From the NCBI RefSeq assembly GCF_013141915.1, contig NZ_SROX01000006.1:248001-312000 (forward strand): a stretch of DNA of 64,000 bases. The letters run 5' to 3'. The notes beneath the pieces were generated by a model. The model was given only the letters and a program-made list of their open reading frames with translations. It was not told the origin of the DNA and searched no databases. Made by a program: the position numbers and the translations under genes. This stretch comes from Cupriavidus necator. GTDB taxonomy: Bacteria; Pseudomonadota; Gammaproteobacteria; Burkholderiales; Burkholderiaceae. Positions 18,754 through 28,127 of the stretch are shown here, piece after piece; position 1 is the stretch's first letter; every line of letters begins with the position of its first letter.

Positions 18754-20439
18754 TCAGTGCGGGGCGTTGCCCCCGCCTTGCTCGTCCCCCGCCAGCACGG
18801 CGCAGCGTTGCACCGCCTGCGCCAGCGAATCCACGTAGTTGCCTTCCCCCAGCGCCGCCAGCACACCGGCGCGCGCCAGCTTTTCCCTGACCCGTGCGTT
18901 GGCTTCGGCCAGCACCACCGCGACGCCGCGCTTCTGCAGCGTGACGATCACCGCCTCGAGCGTCTGCAGGCCGGTCATGTCCATGAAGGGCACGCGGCCC
19001 AGGCGGATCAGCAGCACGCGCGGCTCGGTATGGGTCTGCACCAGCGCCCGCTCGAAGGCTTCGACGGCACCGAAAAAGAACGGGCCGTCGATGACATAGA
19101 CCAGCACGCCCGGCGGCATCCGCGCCACCACGCCGGTGCCGGCATCGCCCAGTTCGCGCGCCACCGCCTCGGCGTCCTGGGGTGCCACGTCCACCGAAGC
19201 CGACATGCGCCGCAGGAACTGCAGCATGGCCAGGATCACGCCGATATTGACCGCCACCACCAGGTCGGTCAGCACCGTCAGCGTAAAGGTGATCAGCAGG
19301 ATTGCGACATCGGCGCGCGGCGCGCGCCGGACCATGCGGGCGAACTGGCGCATCTCGCTCATGTTGTACGCCACCACGAACAGGATCGCGGCCAGCGCGG
19401 CAAGCGGCACGCTGGCCGCCAGCGGCGCCAGGAACAGCAGCACCAGCACCAGCGTCAGCGCGTGCACCACGCCCGCCAGCGGACTGTTGCCGCCGTTGCG
19501 GATATTGGTGGCGGTGCGCGCGATCGCGCCGGTGGCGGCAAACCCGCCGAACAGCGGCGCCAGCACATTAGCGATGCCCTGGCCCACCAGTTCCTGGTTG
19601 GAGTCATGCCGGGTGCCGGCCATGCCATCGGCCACCACCGCGGACAGCAAGGACTCGATCGCGCCGAGCATGGCGATGGTGAAGGCGGGCCCGGCCAGCT
19701 CCAGCACGCGTGCCAGCGTCACCTCCGGCAGCGCCGGCAGCGGCAAGCCGCGCGGCAGGCCGCCGAAGGCCGTGCCGATGGTGGCCACGCCGTCGAAACG
19801 GAACAGCGCCTGCACCGCGGTGGCCGCCACCAGCGCCACCAGCGGCCCCGGCACACGCCGCAGCCAGCGCACGCGGGGCGCGCCCAACACCAGCGCCAGG
19901 CTGCCCAGCGCCAGCGCGGTGGTGGCTGGGTGCCATTGCGGCAACGCCTGCAGCAGATGCCAGAATTTCTCGTGGAAATGCTCGCCGGCCACCGGCGCCA
20001 GCCCGAAAAAATCGCGCCACTGGCCCACGAAGATGATGACGCCGATGCCCGCGGTGAAGCCGACGATCACCGGCGCGGGTATGAACCGGATCACGCTGCC
20101 TAGCCGCGTCAGCCCCATCGCCAGCAGGATCAGCCCCGCCATCAGCGTGGCGATCTGCAGGCCGTCGATGCCATGGCGCGCCGTCACCGCGGACAGCACC
20201 ACGATAAAGGCGCCGGTGGGCCCGGCGATCTGGACCCGGCTGCCGCCGCACAGCGACACCGCCAGCCCGGCGACGATGGCCGTGTACAGGCCGTGCTCCG
20301 GCTTGGCGCCCGAGGCAATCGCAAAGGCCATCGCCAGCGGCAGCGCCACCACCCCCACGATCACGCCCGACACCAGATTCCGCAACCAGTTGCCACGTTG
20401 GAACAATCCGGCCAGCCAAGCTTCGCGCAGCGCAATCAT
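18754..20439 (-). CDS. SulP family anion permease with STAS domain
   Basis: An inner-membrane transporter, 561 residues, for sulfate, bicarbonate or another anion. Residues 15-400 hold ten or more hydrophobic segments with the SulP motif region GLYTAIVAGLAVSLCGGSRVQIAGPTGAF near residues 48-75. Residues 430-540 form a cytoplasmic STAS domain (GPFFFGAVEAFERAL..LLIRLGRVPFMDMTGLQTLEA). The ATG at 20439 follows AAGGGACCGAGGC. The substrate is not evident from context; no sulfur operon is next to it. It runs away from the stress protein gene at 20645. Confidence 0.92.
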   Translation of the reverse strand: MIALREAWLAGLFQRGNWLRNLVSGVIVGVVALPLAMAFAIASGAKPEHGLYTAIVAGLAVSLCGGSRVQIAGPTGAFIVVLSAVTARHGIDGLQIATLMAGLILLAMGLTRLGSVIRFIPAPVIVGFTAGIGVIIFVGQWRDFFGLAPVAGEHFHEKFWHLLQALPQWHPATTALALGSLALVLGAPRVRWLRRVPGPLVALVAATAVQALFRFDGVATIGTAFGGLPRGLPLPALPEVTLARVLELAGPAFTIAMLGAIESLLSAVVADGMAGTRHDSNQELVGQGIANVLAPLFGGFAATGAIARTATNIRNGGNSPLAGVVHALTLVLVLLFLAPLAASVPLAALAAILFVVAYNMSEMRQFARMVRRAPRADVAILLITFTLTVLTDLVVAVNIGVILAMLQFLRRMSASVDVAPQDAEAVARELGDAGTGVVARMPPGVLVYVIDGPFFFGAVEAFERALVQTHTEPRVLLIRLGRVPFMDMTGLQTLEAVIVTLQKRGVAVVLAEANARVREKLARAGVLAALGEGNYVDSLAQAVQRCAVLAGDEQGGGNAPH

Positions 20440-20644
20440 GCCTCGGTCCCTTCCATCGGTGCGGGGGTACAGGTGCATCGAATGATAACAGGATGTTAAT
20501 GCCTGGCCGCCCTCCGGTCGGCGGGTGTCCGGCTCCCGGTGTCCTGTTACTTATGCCGCGCAATTCCTATACTGGATTGGCTCGCCCGCCAGTGCGCGGA
20601 CGCGTCAGGCTGGCGCGGTATCTCTCTGCAAGCGGAGGCTCATC

Positions 20645-21082
20645 ATGTTCAGGCACCTCCTAGTACCGACCGACGGCTCCGCGCGCGCCGAGGCCATGGT
20701 GGGCCGCGCGATGGCATTCGCCAGCCGTATCGGCGCCCGCGTGACGGGGCTGCATGTGCTTCCCGAGTACCACGTGCTGACCTACCGGCTCACCAGCCTG
20801 CAAGACACCAAAACCAGCTTCGCCGCCGAAGCCGCGCGCCACGCCGACACCTTCCTGGCCGCGCTCAGCCATGCCGCGGCGCAGGCCGGCGTGCCCTGCG
20901 ACACCATCACCGCCACCGACGACCATCCCTGGCAGGCCATCATCGCGTGCGCGCAGCAGCGCGAGTGCGACTTGATCGTGATGTCGTCGCATGGCAAGCG
21001 CGGGCTGCAGGCACTGTTGATCGGCAGCGAGACGCACAAGGTCCTGACCCACAGCACGATCCCGGTGCTGGTCTTCCGCTAG
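20645..21082 (+). CDS. universal stress protein, UspA family
   Basis: A 145-residue Usp domain protein. The N-terminal HLLVPTDGS and the C-terminal ATP-binding pattern MSSHGKRGLQALLIGSETHKVL (G-x2-G-x9-G-S) are both present, so it likely binds ATP. Such proteins accumulate under starvation or low oxygen. The start has AAGCGGAGG a few bases upstream. A possible -10 TATACT lies at about 20571. The peroxiredoxin gene follows 85 bp later, making a small stress cluster. Confidence 0.92.
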   Translation: MFRHLLVPTDGSARAEAMVGRAMAFASRIGARVTGLHVLPEYHVLTYRLTSLQDTKTSFAAEAARHADTFLAALSHAAAQAGVPCDTITATDDHPWQAIIACAQQRECDLIVMSSHGKRGLQALLIGSETHKVLTHSTIPVLVFR

Positions 21083-21166
21083 CGGCGGGCAGGGCCATGG
21101 CGAGAGCGGGCAATAGTGCGCGGCGACGCGCGATTCCAAACCATGCCAACTGCAAGGAGCGCAACC

Positions 21167-21823
21167 ATGGCGATTCGACTGGGCGAGCAAGCCCCTGATT
21201 TCACCGCCGAGACCACGGAAGGCCAGATCAATTTCCATGAGTGGATCGGCGACGGCTGGGCCATCCTGTTCTCGCATCCCAAGGACTTCACGCCGGTGTG
21301 CACCACCGAGCTGGGCTACATGGCCCGGCTCAAGCCCGAGTTCGACAAGCGCAATACCAAGATCATCGGCCTGAGCATCGATCCGGTCGGCGACCACCAG
21401 CGCTGGGTCAAGGACATCGAGGAAACGCAGAACTGCACCATCAACTACCCGATGATCGGCGACGCCGACCTGAAGGTGGCCAAGCTCTACGACATGATCC
21501 ACCCCGAGGCCAGCGGCGGCGGCCCGCGCACGGCGGTGGACAACGCCACCATCCGCTCGGTGTTCATCATCGGCCCGGACAAGAAGGTCAAGGCGATGCT
21601 GGTGTACCCGATGAGCGCGGGACGCAATTTTGACGAGGTCTTGCGGCTGCTGGATTCGCTGCAGCTCAATGCCAAGCACTCCGTGGCCACGCCGGTGAAC
21701 TGGAAGCCGGGCGAGGACGTCATCATCCCGACTTCGGTCTCGGACGAGGAAGCCAGCAAGAAATACCCGCAGGGCTTCAAGACGCTGAAGCCCTACCTGC
21801 GGACCGTGGCACAGCCCAAGTAG
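21167..21823 (+). CDS. 1-Cys peroxiredoxin (Prx6/AhpC-TSA family)
   Basis: Reduces peroxides in the cytoplasm. The 218-residue protein has the peroxidatic Cys in HPKDFTPVCTTE near residue 47 and the Prx6-specific C-terminal region with TPVNWKPGEDVIIP; the resolving Cys of 2-Cys enzymes is not at the expected place. AAGGAGC ten bases before ATG sets the start. It follows the universal stress protein gene. Confidence 0.95.
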   Translation: MAIRLGEQAPDFTAETTEGQINFHEWIGDGWAILFSHPKDFTPVCTTELGYMARLKPEFDKRNTKIIGLSIDPVGDHQRWVKDIEETQNCTINYPMIGDADLKVAKLYDMIHPEASGGGPRTAVDNATIRSVFIIGPDKKVKAMLVYPMSAGRNFDEVLRLLDSLQLNAKHSVATPVNWKPGEDVIIPTSVSDEEASKKYPQGFKTLKPYLRTVAQPK

Positions 21824-21980
21824 CAGGGCAGGACGGGCAGGAACTGGGAGAGCGAGGAGCGGCAGCACCGGCAAGCGCGGCGGCGCGCACTGTGCGCCAG
21901 GCCCGCGCCGGGCTTCCCGGCCGGCATCGCGCGATGCCGGCCGGGAGGGCAGCGGCACGCCCTGGTTGGGCCACAGGAAA

Positions 21981-22003
21981 TATCCACAGGTTCAGTGGAT
22001 ATC
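21981..22003. repeat. GATATCCAC-type palindrome, copy 1
   Basis: ATATCCAC (21981-21988) and GTGGATAT (21996-22003) flank AGGTTCA. A second, more perfect copy is at 30050-30074. The arms contain TATCCACA-like sequence resembling a DnaA box. It sits in the 315-bp space between the convergent peroxiredoxin and cheV genes; I see no gene in that space. Confidence 0.6.
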
Positions 22004-22138
22004 CCCCCTCTTGACAACCGCAAAGGGCGCGCCCGCGCTGGCACACACTGGAGTGCCCGTTTTATAGGCAACCGAACGGCGTACGGGAATGGTTGCGGGC
22101 GCTTGCATTTTGTGCCTGCTGCGAGCCCCCGCGTCCGC

Positions 22139-23116
22139 TTAACGGCTCAGCACCGTGCGGATGGTGTCGGCCAGTTCCTTGGCGACAAACTTGGCCACAT
22201 AGGCGTCGGCCCCGACCTTGCGCACGTGTTCTTCGCTGGCCTCACCCGACAGTGACGAGTGAATCACCACCGGCAGCGACTTCAGCCGGCTGTCGGCCTT
22301 GATCTTGCGGGTCAGCGTAAAGCCGTCCATCTCGGGCATTTCCAGGTCGGTCAGCACCAGCGCCACGTCGTCGTGGATCGGGCGACCATGGCTGGCGGCC
22401 TCGGCAGCGATGCGATCCAGCAGTTCCCAGGCCTCCTTGCCCGACTTGGTCATCACCACCGGCGCGCCCAGCGCCTTCAAGCCCTGCTCGATCAGCCCGC
22501 GCGCCAGCGCCGAATCGTCGGCGGCGATCACCCTGGCGCCGGGGCGCAGTTGCAGCTGGGGCCCGACCTCGCCGGGATCGACGTCAGGCTGGCGGGTGGG
22601 CAGCACGTCGCGCAGGATCTGCTCGACGTCCAGCACCTGCACCAGGCGCGCTGCTGCCGCGCCGCCATCGGCGCCATCCGGCCCACCCTCCAGCTTGGCG
22701 ATGCTGGTCACATGGCCGGTGCGCACGCTGGCCTCGGCCGAATGCACCTGGTTCCATTCCAGCCGCACGATTTCCTCGACGGCTTCGACCGCAAAGCCCT
22801 GGGTCGAGCGCGCATATTCCGTCACCAGCAGGATGCCCAGGCCGCCGCGGGGCTTGCAGCCCACCAGCCGCGGCAGGTCGATCACGGGAATTACCTGACC
22901 GCGGATATCGGCCATGCCCAGGATCGACGGGTCGGCGCCGACCACGGTGGTCACCGGCGGCATCACCAGGATCTCGCGCACCTTGAAGACGTTGATGCCG
23001 AACAGCTCCGACTGGCCGGAATGTTCCGCCTCGCCGAGCCGGAACAGCAGCAGCTCGAACTGGTTGTTATTGGTGAGGTTAGTCCGTTCGTCGATGTCCC
23101 TCATGGAACTGCTCAT
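22139..23116 (-). CDS. cheV: chemotaxis coupling protein CheV
   Basis: A CheW-like domain (residues about 18-165, with the ELFGINVFKVREI and GMADIRGQVIPVIDLPRL motifs) fused to a response-regulator receiver domain (about 195-320). The receiver has the acid pocket AADDS, the phospho-Asp in LVLTDLEMPEMDGF and the conserved Lys near VAKFVAKE. It couples receptors to CheA and adapts by phosphorylation. A GGGAGCGACGC ribosome site precedes the ATG. No other chemotaxis gene is adjacent. Confidence 0.95.
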   Translation of the reverse strand: MSSSMRDIDERTNLTNNNQFELLLFRLGEAEHSGQSELFGINVFKVREILVMPPVTTVVGADPSILGMADIRGQVIPVIDLPRLVGCKPRGGLGILLVTEYARSTQGFAVEAVEEIVRLEWNQVHSAEASVRTGHVTSIAKLEGGPDGADGGAAAARLVQVLDVEQILRDVLPTRQPDVDPGEVGPQLQLRPGARVIAADDSALARGLIEQGLKALGAPVVMTKSGKEAWELLDRIAAEAASHGRPIHDDVALVLTDLEMPEMDGFTLTRKIKADSRLKSLPVVIHSSLSGEASEEHVRKVGADAYVAKFVAKELADTIRTVLSR

Positions 23117-23259
23117 GCGTCGCTCCCGTGCCGTGCGTATGGTGTGTTGCCGCCATCGTGGTCATCTGCCTGCGGCCGCGGCGGATGGCGCACGGCAGGG
23201 TTCATGACTGGATATCGGCCGGGGGCACGGGAGAGTTGAGCGGCGCCGCAGCCGGGGAC

Positions 23260-23520
23260 CTAGCCTCCGGCCAGTGCCTGCAGGATATGGACCTCGTCGG
23301 TTTCCTGCAGCGGCGCGTCGAGACGCATCAATTGCGTGCGGTTGACGAAAACGCGGATATACGGCCGCAGCTTGCCCTGTTCATCGACGATGCGAAAGCG
23401 CATGCCGGGAAACTGGCGCTCGAGGTCGTCGAGCAGCTCGGCAATGCTGGCGCCGCGGGCCTCGACATATTCGCGCTGTCCGGTATAGGAGAACAGCGGC
23501 GTCGCGATACGGACCTGCAT
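23260..23520 (-). CDS. MoaD/ThiS-like sulfur carrier or ubiquitin-fold protein
   Basis: An 86-residue protein that ends in Gly-Gly (QALAGG), the feature that lets MoaD/ThiS-type proteins be adenylated and thiocarboxylated. The beta-grasp pattern is visible: IATPLFSYTG..VEARGASIAELLDDLERQFPG..IRVFVN..LQETDEVHILQALAGG. It lies 29 bp downstream of the BNR-repeat gene on the same strand, so the two are likely co-transcribed. No E1-like activating enzyme is next to it. Confidence 0.82.
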   Translation of the reverse strand: MQVRIATPLFSYTGQREYVEARGASIAELLDDLERQFPGMRFRIVDEQGKLRPYIRVFVNRTQLMRLDAPLQETDEVHILQALAGG

Positions 23521-23549
23521 GAGGAGTCCTCCGGAGCGGCGGCCGGCGC

Positions 23550-24722
23550 TCAGGCCGGACGCGCCACGCTGACCGCGTAGATCTGCGGCAGGTTGCGGGC
23601 GATGCATTGCCAGGCCTCGCCTTCGTCCGCGCTGGCCCACAGTTCGCCGCCGGTGGTGCCGAAGTACACGCCGACCGGATCGTGGCCGTCGGTGGCCATG
23701 GCCTGCCGCTTGACCGTGAACCAGCCCTGTTCGGCCGGCAGGCCGCGGTCCTGGCGCTGCCAGGTCTCGCCGGCATCGCGCGTGACATAGGCCGCAGGCC
23801 GGCCGCCCGGGCTGACGCGCGGCCACACATCGCTGCCGTCCATCGGAAACACCCACACCGTGCGCGGATCGCGGCGGTGCGCCACGATGGGAAAGCCGAT
23901 GTCGCCGGCTTCCGCTGGCATCGCCTCGCCGATCCGCTTCCACACGCCTTCGCGGCGGTCCATCCGGTAGATGCCGCAATGGTTCTGCTGGTACAGGATG
24001 TCGGGGTTCGCGGGATGCTGCAGCACGCAGTGCGGGTCCTGTCCGTATTCCGGGTTGGGATCGGGCAGGAAATTGGCAATGCTGCCGCGGTTCAACGGCT
24101 TCCAGTCGGCGCCGCCGTCGGTGCTCTCAAACACGCCGCCGCTGGACATGCCGATATACAGGTGGCGCGCGTCGCGCGGATCGACCAGCACGGAATGCAG
24201 CTTGGGGCCGTCGGGGGTGCCGTCCTGCTCGCCGCCGGTCCAGGCGCGCCACATCGGATGGTCGTTGAAGCCGCGCACCGGCTCCCAGGTAGCCCCATGG
24301 TCGGCGCTGCGGAACAGGCCCTGCGGCGAGGTGCCGGCGTACCACGTGCCGGACTCGCTGGCATGGCCCGGCGTAAGCCAGAACACGTGGTCGACGACAC
24401 GGCCGGTCTCGCCCTCCGCCGCCTTGTCGAAGGCGGGCGGGCGCGCTGCCTCGGTCCAGTTGCGGCCGCCGTCGGCGGAGCGGAACACGGTCGGGCCCAG
24501 GTGGCCGGTGTGCGACGCCATCAGCAGGCGCGACGGGTCGCGCGGGTCCTCCACGATATGGTGAATGGTATGCCCGAGGAAGGTCGGGCCTGCGATCTGC
24601 CAGCTGCGGCGAGCGGCGTCGCTGGTCAGGAACCAGGCGCCCTTGGTCGTGGCCACCAACAGCCGGACCGGGCCGGTATCCGCGTCATGGCCAGCAATTT
24701 CGGGTGTGGGAGAAGTCGTCAT
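23550..24722 (-). CDS. BNR/sialidase-type beta-propeller repeat protein
   Basis: A 390-residue protein with repeated Asp-box motifs of the form S-x-D-G-G-x-x-W (RSADGGRNW, RSADHGATW, ESTDGGADW, TRDAGETW, SADEGEAW), about one per 60 residues, which predict a six- or seven-bladed propeller. No signal peptide is seen, so it is probably cytoplasmic. True sialidase catalytic residues are not obvious, so hydrolase activity should not be assumed. It shares a transcript with the MoaD-like protein, and operator-like palindromes lie upstream. Confidence 0.8.
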   Translation of the reverse strand: MTTSPTPEIAGHDADTGPVRLLVATTKGAWFLTSDAARRSWQIAGPTFLGHTIHHIVEDPRDPSRLLMASHTGHLGPTVFRSADGGRNWTEAARPPAFDKAAEGETGRVVDHVFWLTPGHASESGTWYAGTSPQGLFRSADHGATWEPVRGFNDHPMWRAWTGGEQDGTPDGPKLHSVLVDPRDARHLYIGMSSGGVFESTDGGADWKPLNRGSIANFLPDPNPEYGQDPHCVLQHPANPDILYQQNHCGIYRMDRREGVWKRIGEAMPAEAGDIGFPIVAHRRDPRTVWVFPMDGSDVWPRVSPGGRPAAYVTRDAGETWQRQDRGLPAEQGWFTVKRQAMATDGHDPVGVYFGTTGGELWASADEGEAWQCIARNLPQIYAVSVARPA

Positions 24723-24762
24723 CTTGGCTCCTGGAGCAAGGCCGGGTGAACGATGTTTCCGA

Positions 24763-24795
24763 GTCTAGTACATGTAGACAGTGTTCACAATGAAC
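24763..24795. promoter_or_regulatory. operator-like palindromes upstream of BNR-repeat gene
   Basis: GTCTA-GTACATG-TAGAC (24763-24779) and GTTCA-CAA-TGAAC (24783-24795) are two adjacent inverted repeats 40-73 bp before the gene. This position suits repressor binding over the minus-strand promoter. The rest of the 455-base space 24723-25177 shows no convincing gene. Confidence 0.45.
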
Positions 24796-25177
24796 CATGA
24801 CGAAGGTCGCGACCTGTCTCTGCACCGGCTCCTGGCTGCCGATGAAGTAGAACGGCGTTGAGCGCGGAAGCCGGCAACTTGGCTGGACATTGCGGGAAAA
24901 GTGTGGCATAAGCAATGTTCTTCCCAATCTTCGCGCCCCGCCCTCATGCCTTGCGATGCCCGTTTCGACACCCTGAACCGCCCGGCCCAGCCGGCGGCAG
25001 GCGTGCGTGCGCGCGCCGCGCAGCGGGGCCTCGTCTTTGGGGTCCGCCGCGCCGTGCTTTTCCTGGCCGTGCGGGCAGTTCGGGGCGCCACCCTCCAGCC
25101 CTGAGCTTTCCCGCACGGCCCATGTCGCGGATGCCATCCGGCACCCGCTCGATCATGCCGCCAGGAGAAAGCCAGAC

Positions 25178-25252
25178 ATGTCACCGCTCTACCGCCATAC
25201 CTTCTGCGCCATGGTGGCGCTCGCCGCCCTCTACCTGATCCTCAATACCTGA
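25178..25252 (+). CDS. 24-residue single-span membrane peptide
   Basis: A very short frame, MSPLYRHTFCAMVALAALYL and four more residues, preceded by AGGAGA with nine-base spacing, a strong ribosome site. Residues 9-23 are hydrophobic enough for one membrane span. It lies 18 bp before the GNAT-like gene and may be a small membrane protein or a leader that couples translation. Function is unknown. Confidence 0.55.
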   Translation: MSPLYRHTFCAMVALAALYLILNT

Positions 25253-25270
25253 GCAGGTGGGACCATTGCC

Positions 25271-25894
25271 ATGGCGAATTTTCATGCCCTGCGTCTGCCG
25301 ATGCTGGCGCTGCCGCGCGCGCTCGAACTGCGCATCGACGTTGACCTGCCCCCCGCCGAAATCGAGCGCGAGCTCGACGCCCTGCACGGCCGCATCGCCC
25401 GGCCAGGCGACCGCCTCCATGCGATGCCCGCCCTGGCCGCGGGCGCGCCCGGCCTGCGCCTGCGCTACCGCGAGGCGGACGGCGAGTATTACGTGTATGT
25501 GGAGGACGTCATGCAGCGCCGGCTGGCCGGTTATACCGTCTTCAACCGGCTGATCGAGGTCGGCCGCCGGGCCGATCCATGGGTGCGGGCGCCGCATACC
25601 AAGTTTGCGCCCGCTTACCAGCGCCGCGGCCTGGCGCGGGCGTTGTATCGCTGGGCACTGGACGGCGGGCTATGCCTGCTGAGCGGCGCGCGGCAGTCGG
25701 CCGGCGCCCACGCCCTATGGCAGGCACTGGCCCCGGACTACGCCATGGGCTATGTGGATTTGCGCGGCAAGACGCTGACGTGGCTCGGAGATGCCGTCGA
25801 TCAAGCCACGCGCGAGGGGCTGCATACGCGCATGCTGCTGCTCGGGCGCGGCTGGACGCTGGAGGCGTTCATGGCTCGCACCGGCATGTACTGA
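25271..25894 (+). CDS. GNAT-like acyltransferase family protein
   Basis: A 207-residue protein. The segment FAPAYQRRGLARALYRWAL near residues 115-135 fits the acetyl-CoA-binding motif A of GNAT enzymes (Q/R-x-x-G-x-G/A), and a beta strand-rich core with EYYVYVEDVMQRRLAGYTVF precedes it. The substrate is unknown; the C terminus (WLGDAVDQATREGLHTRMLLLGRGW) has no motif I know. It follows the tiny membrane peptide. Confidence 0.6.
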   Translation: MANFHALRLPMLALPRALELRIDVDLPPAEIERELDALHGRIARPGDRLHAMPALAAGAPGLRLRYREADGEYYVYVEDVMQRRLAGYTVFNRLIEVGRRADPWVRAPHTKFAPAYQRRGLARALYRWALDGGLCLLSGARQSAGAHALWQALAPDYAMGYVDLRGKTLTWLGDAVDQATREGLHTRMLLLGRGWTLEAFMARTGMY

Positions 25895-25910
25895 CGCAGC
25901 GCGCGTGTCG

Positions 25911-26147
25911 TTACAGCCAGCGGATCGGCGCGGCCTCGCGGGCATTCGCCGCATACAGCGTCCAGCCCTGCGCAAAGTACGCGCGCACGCGCGCGGCCAG
26001 CGACTGGCCTGCGCCGATCCGGGCGTAATAGGCGACATCGCGCGCCGGCTGGACTGGCGCAGGCTTAGAGACCTCCGGCTGGGCGGGTTGGCGATAGAGG
26101 GTGTCGGCAAGTGCTTGCACGGGGAATTTTCCTTTCCGGTGGGACAT
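25911..26147 (-). CDS. small hypothetical protein
   Basis: A 78-residue basic protein with an N-terminal Lys/Arg start (MSHRKGKFP), a Pro-rich middle and a C-terminal segment YYARIGAGQSLAARVRAYFAQGWTLYAAN. No known domain is recognised. It converges with the GNAT-like gene and has its own promoter space upstream. Confidence 0.5.
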   Translation of the reverse strand: MSHRKGKFPVQALADTLYRQPAQPEVSKPAPVQPARDVAYYARIGAGQSLAARVRAYFAQGWTLYAANAREAAPIRWL

Positions 26148-26588
26148 GGTTTGACGTGCCTCGCGAAGCACCGGGAGACGCGGTTCGCCTCCCATCGCAA
26201 GACATCCAAGGGTTATCCCTAGTATAGCGAAGTGGCCCGCCCGACCTACGGGTCAATCCCTATAGGCCGTATATGCGCCGCCTGATAACGGCAGCGGCCG
26301 AAAACGCCACGTGGCGCGGTTTCGCGCCGTGACGATACTCAAACGTCACATTCGATATTCCCGCCCGCGCATGCCGCGCATTGAGCGCCGGTGATGACGG
26401 CTGGCCCGCGCTCCCCTAGCCTTCAGCCTTGCCCGGATCAGGCCCGCAGAGGCACCGACAAGCGGCACACCGATAACAGCGGGGTTGGCCAGGATTTCCG
26501 CCTCCAGCCCAGACCAGAACCAAGTGAGACAAGCCTGACGACAGTCCGCATGACGGACGTTGCAGCGCCCGCAAGGAGACAGTTCATC
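26148..26588. promoter_or_regulatory. divergent regulatory space upstream of purine permease
   Basis: These 441 bases hold no convincing gene. Two similar words, ATCCCTAGTATAG (about 26217) and ATCCCTATAGG (about 26256), lie in the half nearer the small minus-strand gene and include a TATACT-like -10 for that strand. Long in-frame extensions of the permease upstream read as non-coding. Confidence 0.35.
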
Positions 26589-27983
26589 ATGATCGAGCAA
26601 CCCTATCCGTCGTCCGCGGCGGACGCCGATGCCGCACGCTCCCACGTCCCCGAAGCCAGGGGCCGGCTCGACGCGTTCTTCGAGATCACCAAGCGCGGCA
26701 GCACCCAGCGCCAGGAAGTCGTGGCCGGGGTCACCACCTTCATGGCCATGGTCTATGCCGTCTTTGTCGTACCGGGCATGCTGGGCAAGGCCGGCTTCGA
26801 CACCAGCGCGGTCTTTGTCGCGGTGTGCCTGACCACGGCCTTTGGTTCGCTGCTGATGGGCCTGTGGGCCAGGCTGCCGATCGCCATCGGCTGCGCCATC
26901 TCGCTGACCGCGTTCATGGCCTTCGGCCTGGTGCTGGGGCAAGGCCTGTCGCCGGCGGTCGCGCTCGGTGCGGTGTTCCTGATGGGCCTGGTCTTCACCG
27001 CGATCTCGGTCACCGGCGTGCGCTCCTGGATCCTGCGCAACCTGCCGGCCGGCGTGGCGCACGGCACCGGCATCGGCATCGGCCTGTTCCTGCTGCTGAT
27101 CGCCTCGAATGAAGTCGGCCTGGTGGTCAAGAACGCGCACGCCGGCCTGCCGGTGTCGCTGGGCAAGATCACCTCGTTCCCGGTGGTGATGTCGGTGCTG
27201 GGCCTGGCCGCGATCTTCGGGCTGGAGCGCCGCAAGGTGCCGGGCGGCATCCTGCTGGTGATCGTCGCCATCTCCGCGCTGGGCCTGGTTTTCGATCCGG
27301 CGGTGAAGTTCACCGGCGTATTCGCGCTGCCGTCGCTGAGCGCACCGGGCCATGAATCGCTGATTGGCGCCATGGACGTGCGCGGCGCGCTGACGGCCGC
27401 CGTGCTGCCGAGCGTGCTGGCACTGGTGATGACCGCGGTGTTCGACGCCACCGGCACCATCCGCGCCGTCGCCGGGCAGGCCGGGCAGCTCAATGCCGCC
27501 GGCCATATCCACAACGGCGGGCGCGCGCTGACCGCGGATTCGGTCAGCTCGATCTTCTCGGGCATGTTCGGCGGCGCGCCGGCCGCGGCCTATATCGAAT
27601 CGACCGTCGGCGTGGCCGCCGGCGCCAAGACCGGCCTGACCGCGGTGGTGGTGGGCCTGCTGTTCGTCGCGGTGATGTTCTTCTCGCCGCTGGCCGCGCT
27701 GGTACCGTCGTACGCCACCGCGCCCGCGCTGATGTATGTGGGCCTGCTGATGCTGTCAAGCGTCAGCCGCCTGCACATGGATGACCTGGTCGATGCGCTG
27801 GCCGGCCTGGTCTGCGCCGTGTTTATCGTGCTGACCTGCAATATCGTGACCGGCATCATGCTGGGCTTCTGCACCCTGGTGGTGGGACGCGTGGTCGCCG
27901 GCGAATGGCGCAAGCTCAATGTTGGCACCGTGGCCATCGCGGTGGCGCTGGCGGCGTTCTACGCCGGCGGCTGGGCGATCTGA
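26589..27983 (+). CDS. AzgA-family (NCS2) purine permease
   Basis: An inner-membrane importer for adenine, guanine or hypoxanthine. The 464-residue protein has the AzgA start ([31 protein letters not shown]), about 13 hydrophobic segments, and the core motifs [13 protein letters not shown] near residue 155 and VFDATGTI near residue 285, where nucleobase-binding residues lie in this family. AAGGAGAC ten bases before ATG sets the start. Two GC-rich hairpins follow, the second a standard terminator. Confidence 0.93.
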   Translation: MIEQPYPSSAADADAARSHVPEARGRLDAFFEITKRGSTQRQEVVAGVTTFMAMVYAVFVVPGMLGKAGFDTSAVFVAVCLTTAFGSLLMGLWARLPIAIGCAISLTAFMAFGLVLGQGLSPAVALGAVFLMGLVFTAISVTGVRSWILRNLPAGVAHGTGIGIGLFLLLIASNEVGLVVKNAHAGLPVSLGKITSFPVVMSVLGLAAIFGLERRKVPGGILLVIVAISALGLVFDPAVKFTGVFALPSLSAPGHESLIGAMDVRGALTAAVLPSVLALVMTAVFDATGTIRAVAGQAGQLNAAGHIHNGGRALTADSVSSIFSGMFGGAPAAAYIESTVGVAAGAKTGLTAVVVGLLFVAVMFFSPLAALVPSYATAPALMYVGLLMLSSVSRLHMDDLVDALAGLVCAVFIVLTCNIVTGIMLGFCTLVVGRVVAGEWRKLNVGTVAIAVALAAFYAGGWAI

Positions 27984-27998
27984 CCCCATGCATGACCG

Positions 27999-28020
27999 CG
28001 TCCCGGGCCTTCCCGGGACG
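27999..28020 (+). terminator. hairpin after purine permease
   Basis: CGTCCCGGG and CCCGGGACG form a 9-bp stem with a CCTT loop. No T-run follows, so it may protect the mRNA end rather than terminate alone. Confidence 0.5.
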
Positions 28021-28065
28021 CTGACAACCAGATGTCTCCTCCACCGACGATCCAGGTGGATTTCA

Positions 28066-28101
28066 AGCCCGGGCTTCCTGCTTTCCCGGGCTGTTTTTTT
28101 T
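28066..28101 (+). terminator. rho-independent terminator
   Basis: AGCCCGGG (28066-28073) pairs with CCCGGGCT (28085-28092), and eight T residues follow at 28094-28101. It is the clear transcript end for the purine permease gene. Confidence 0.9.
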
Positions 28102-28127
28102 GGCGCTTGCCCGGCGCGATGGCGCGT

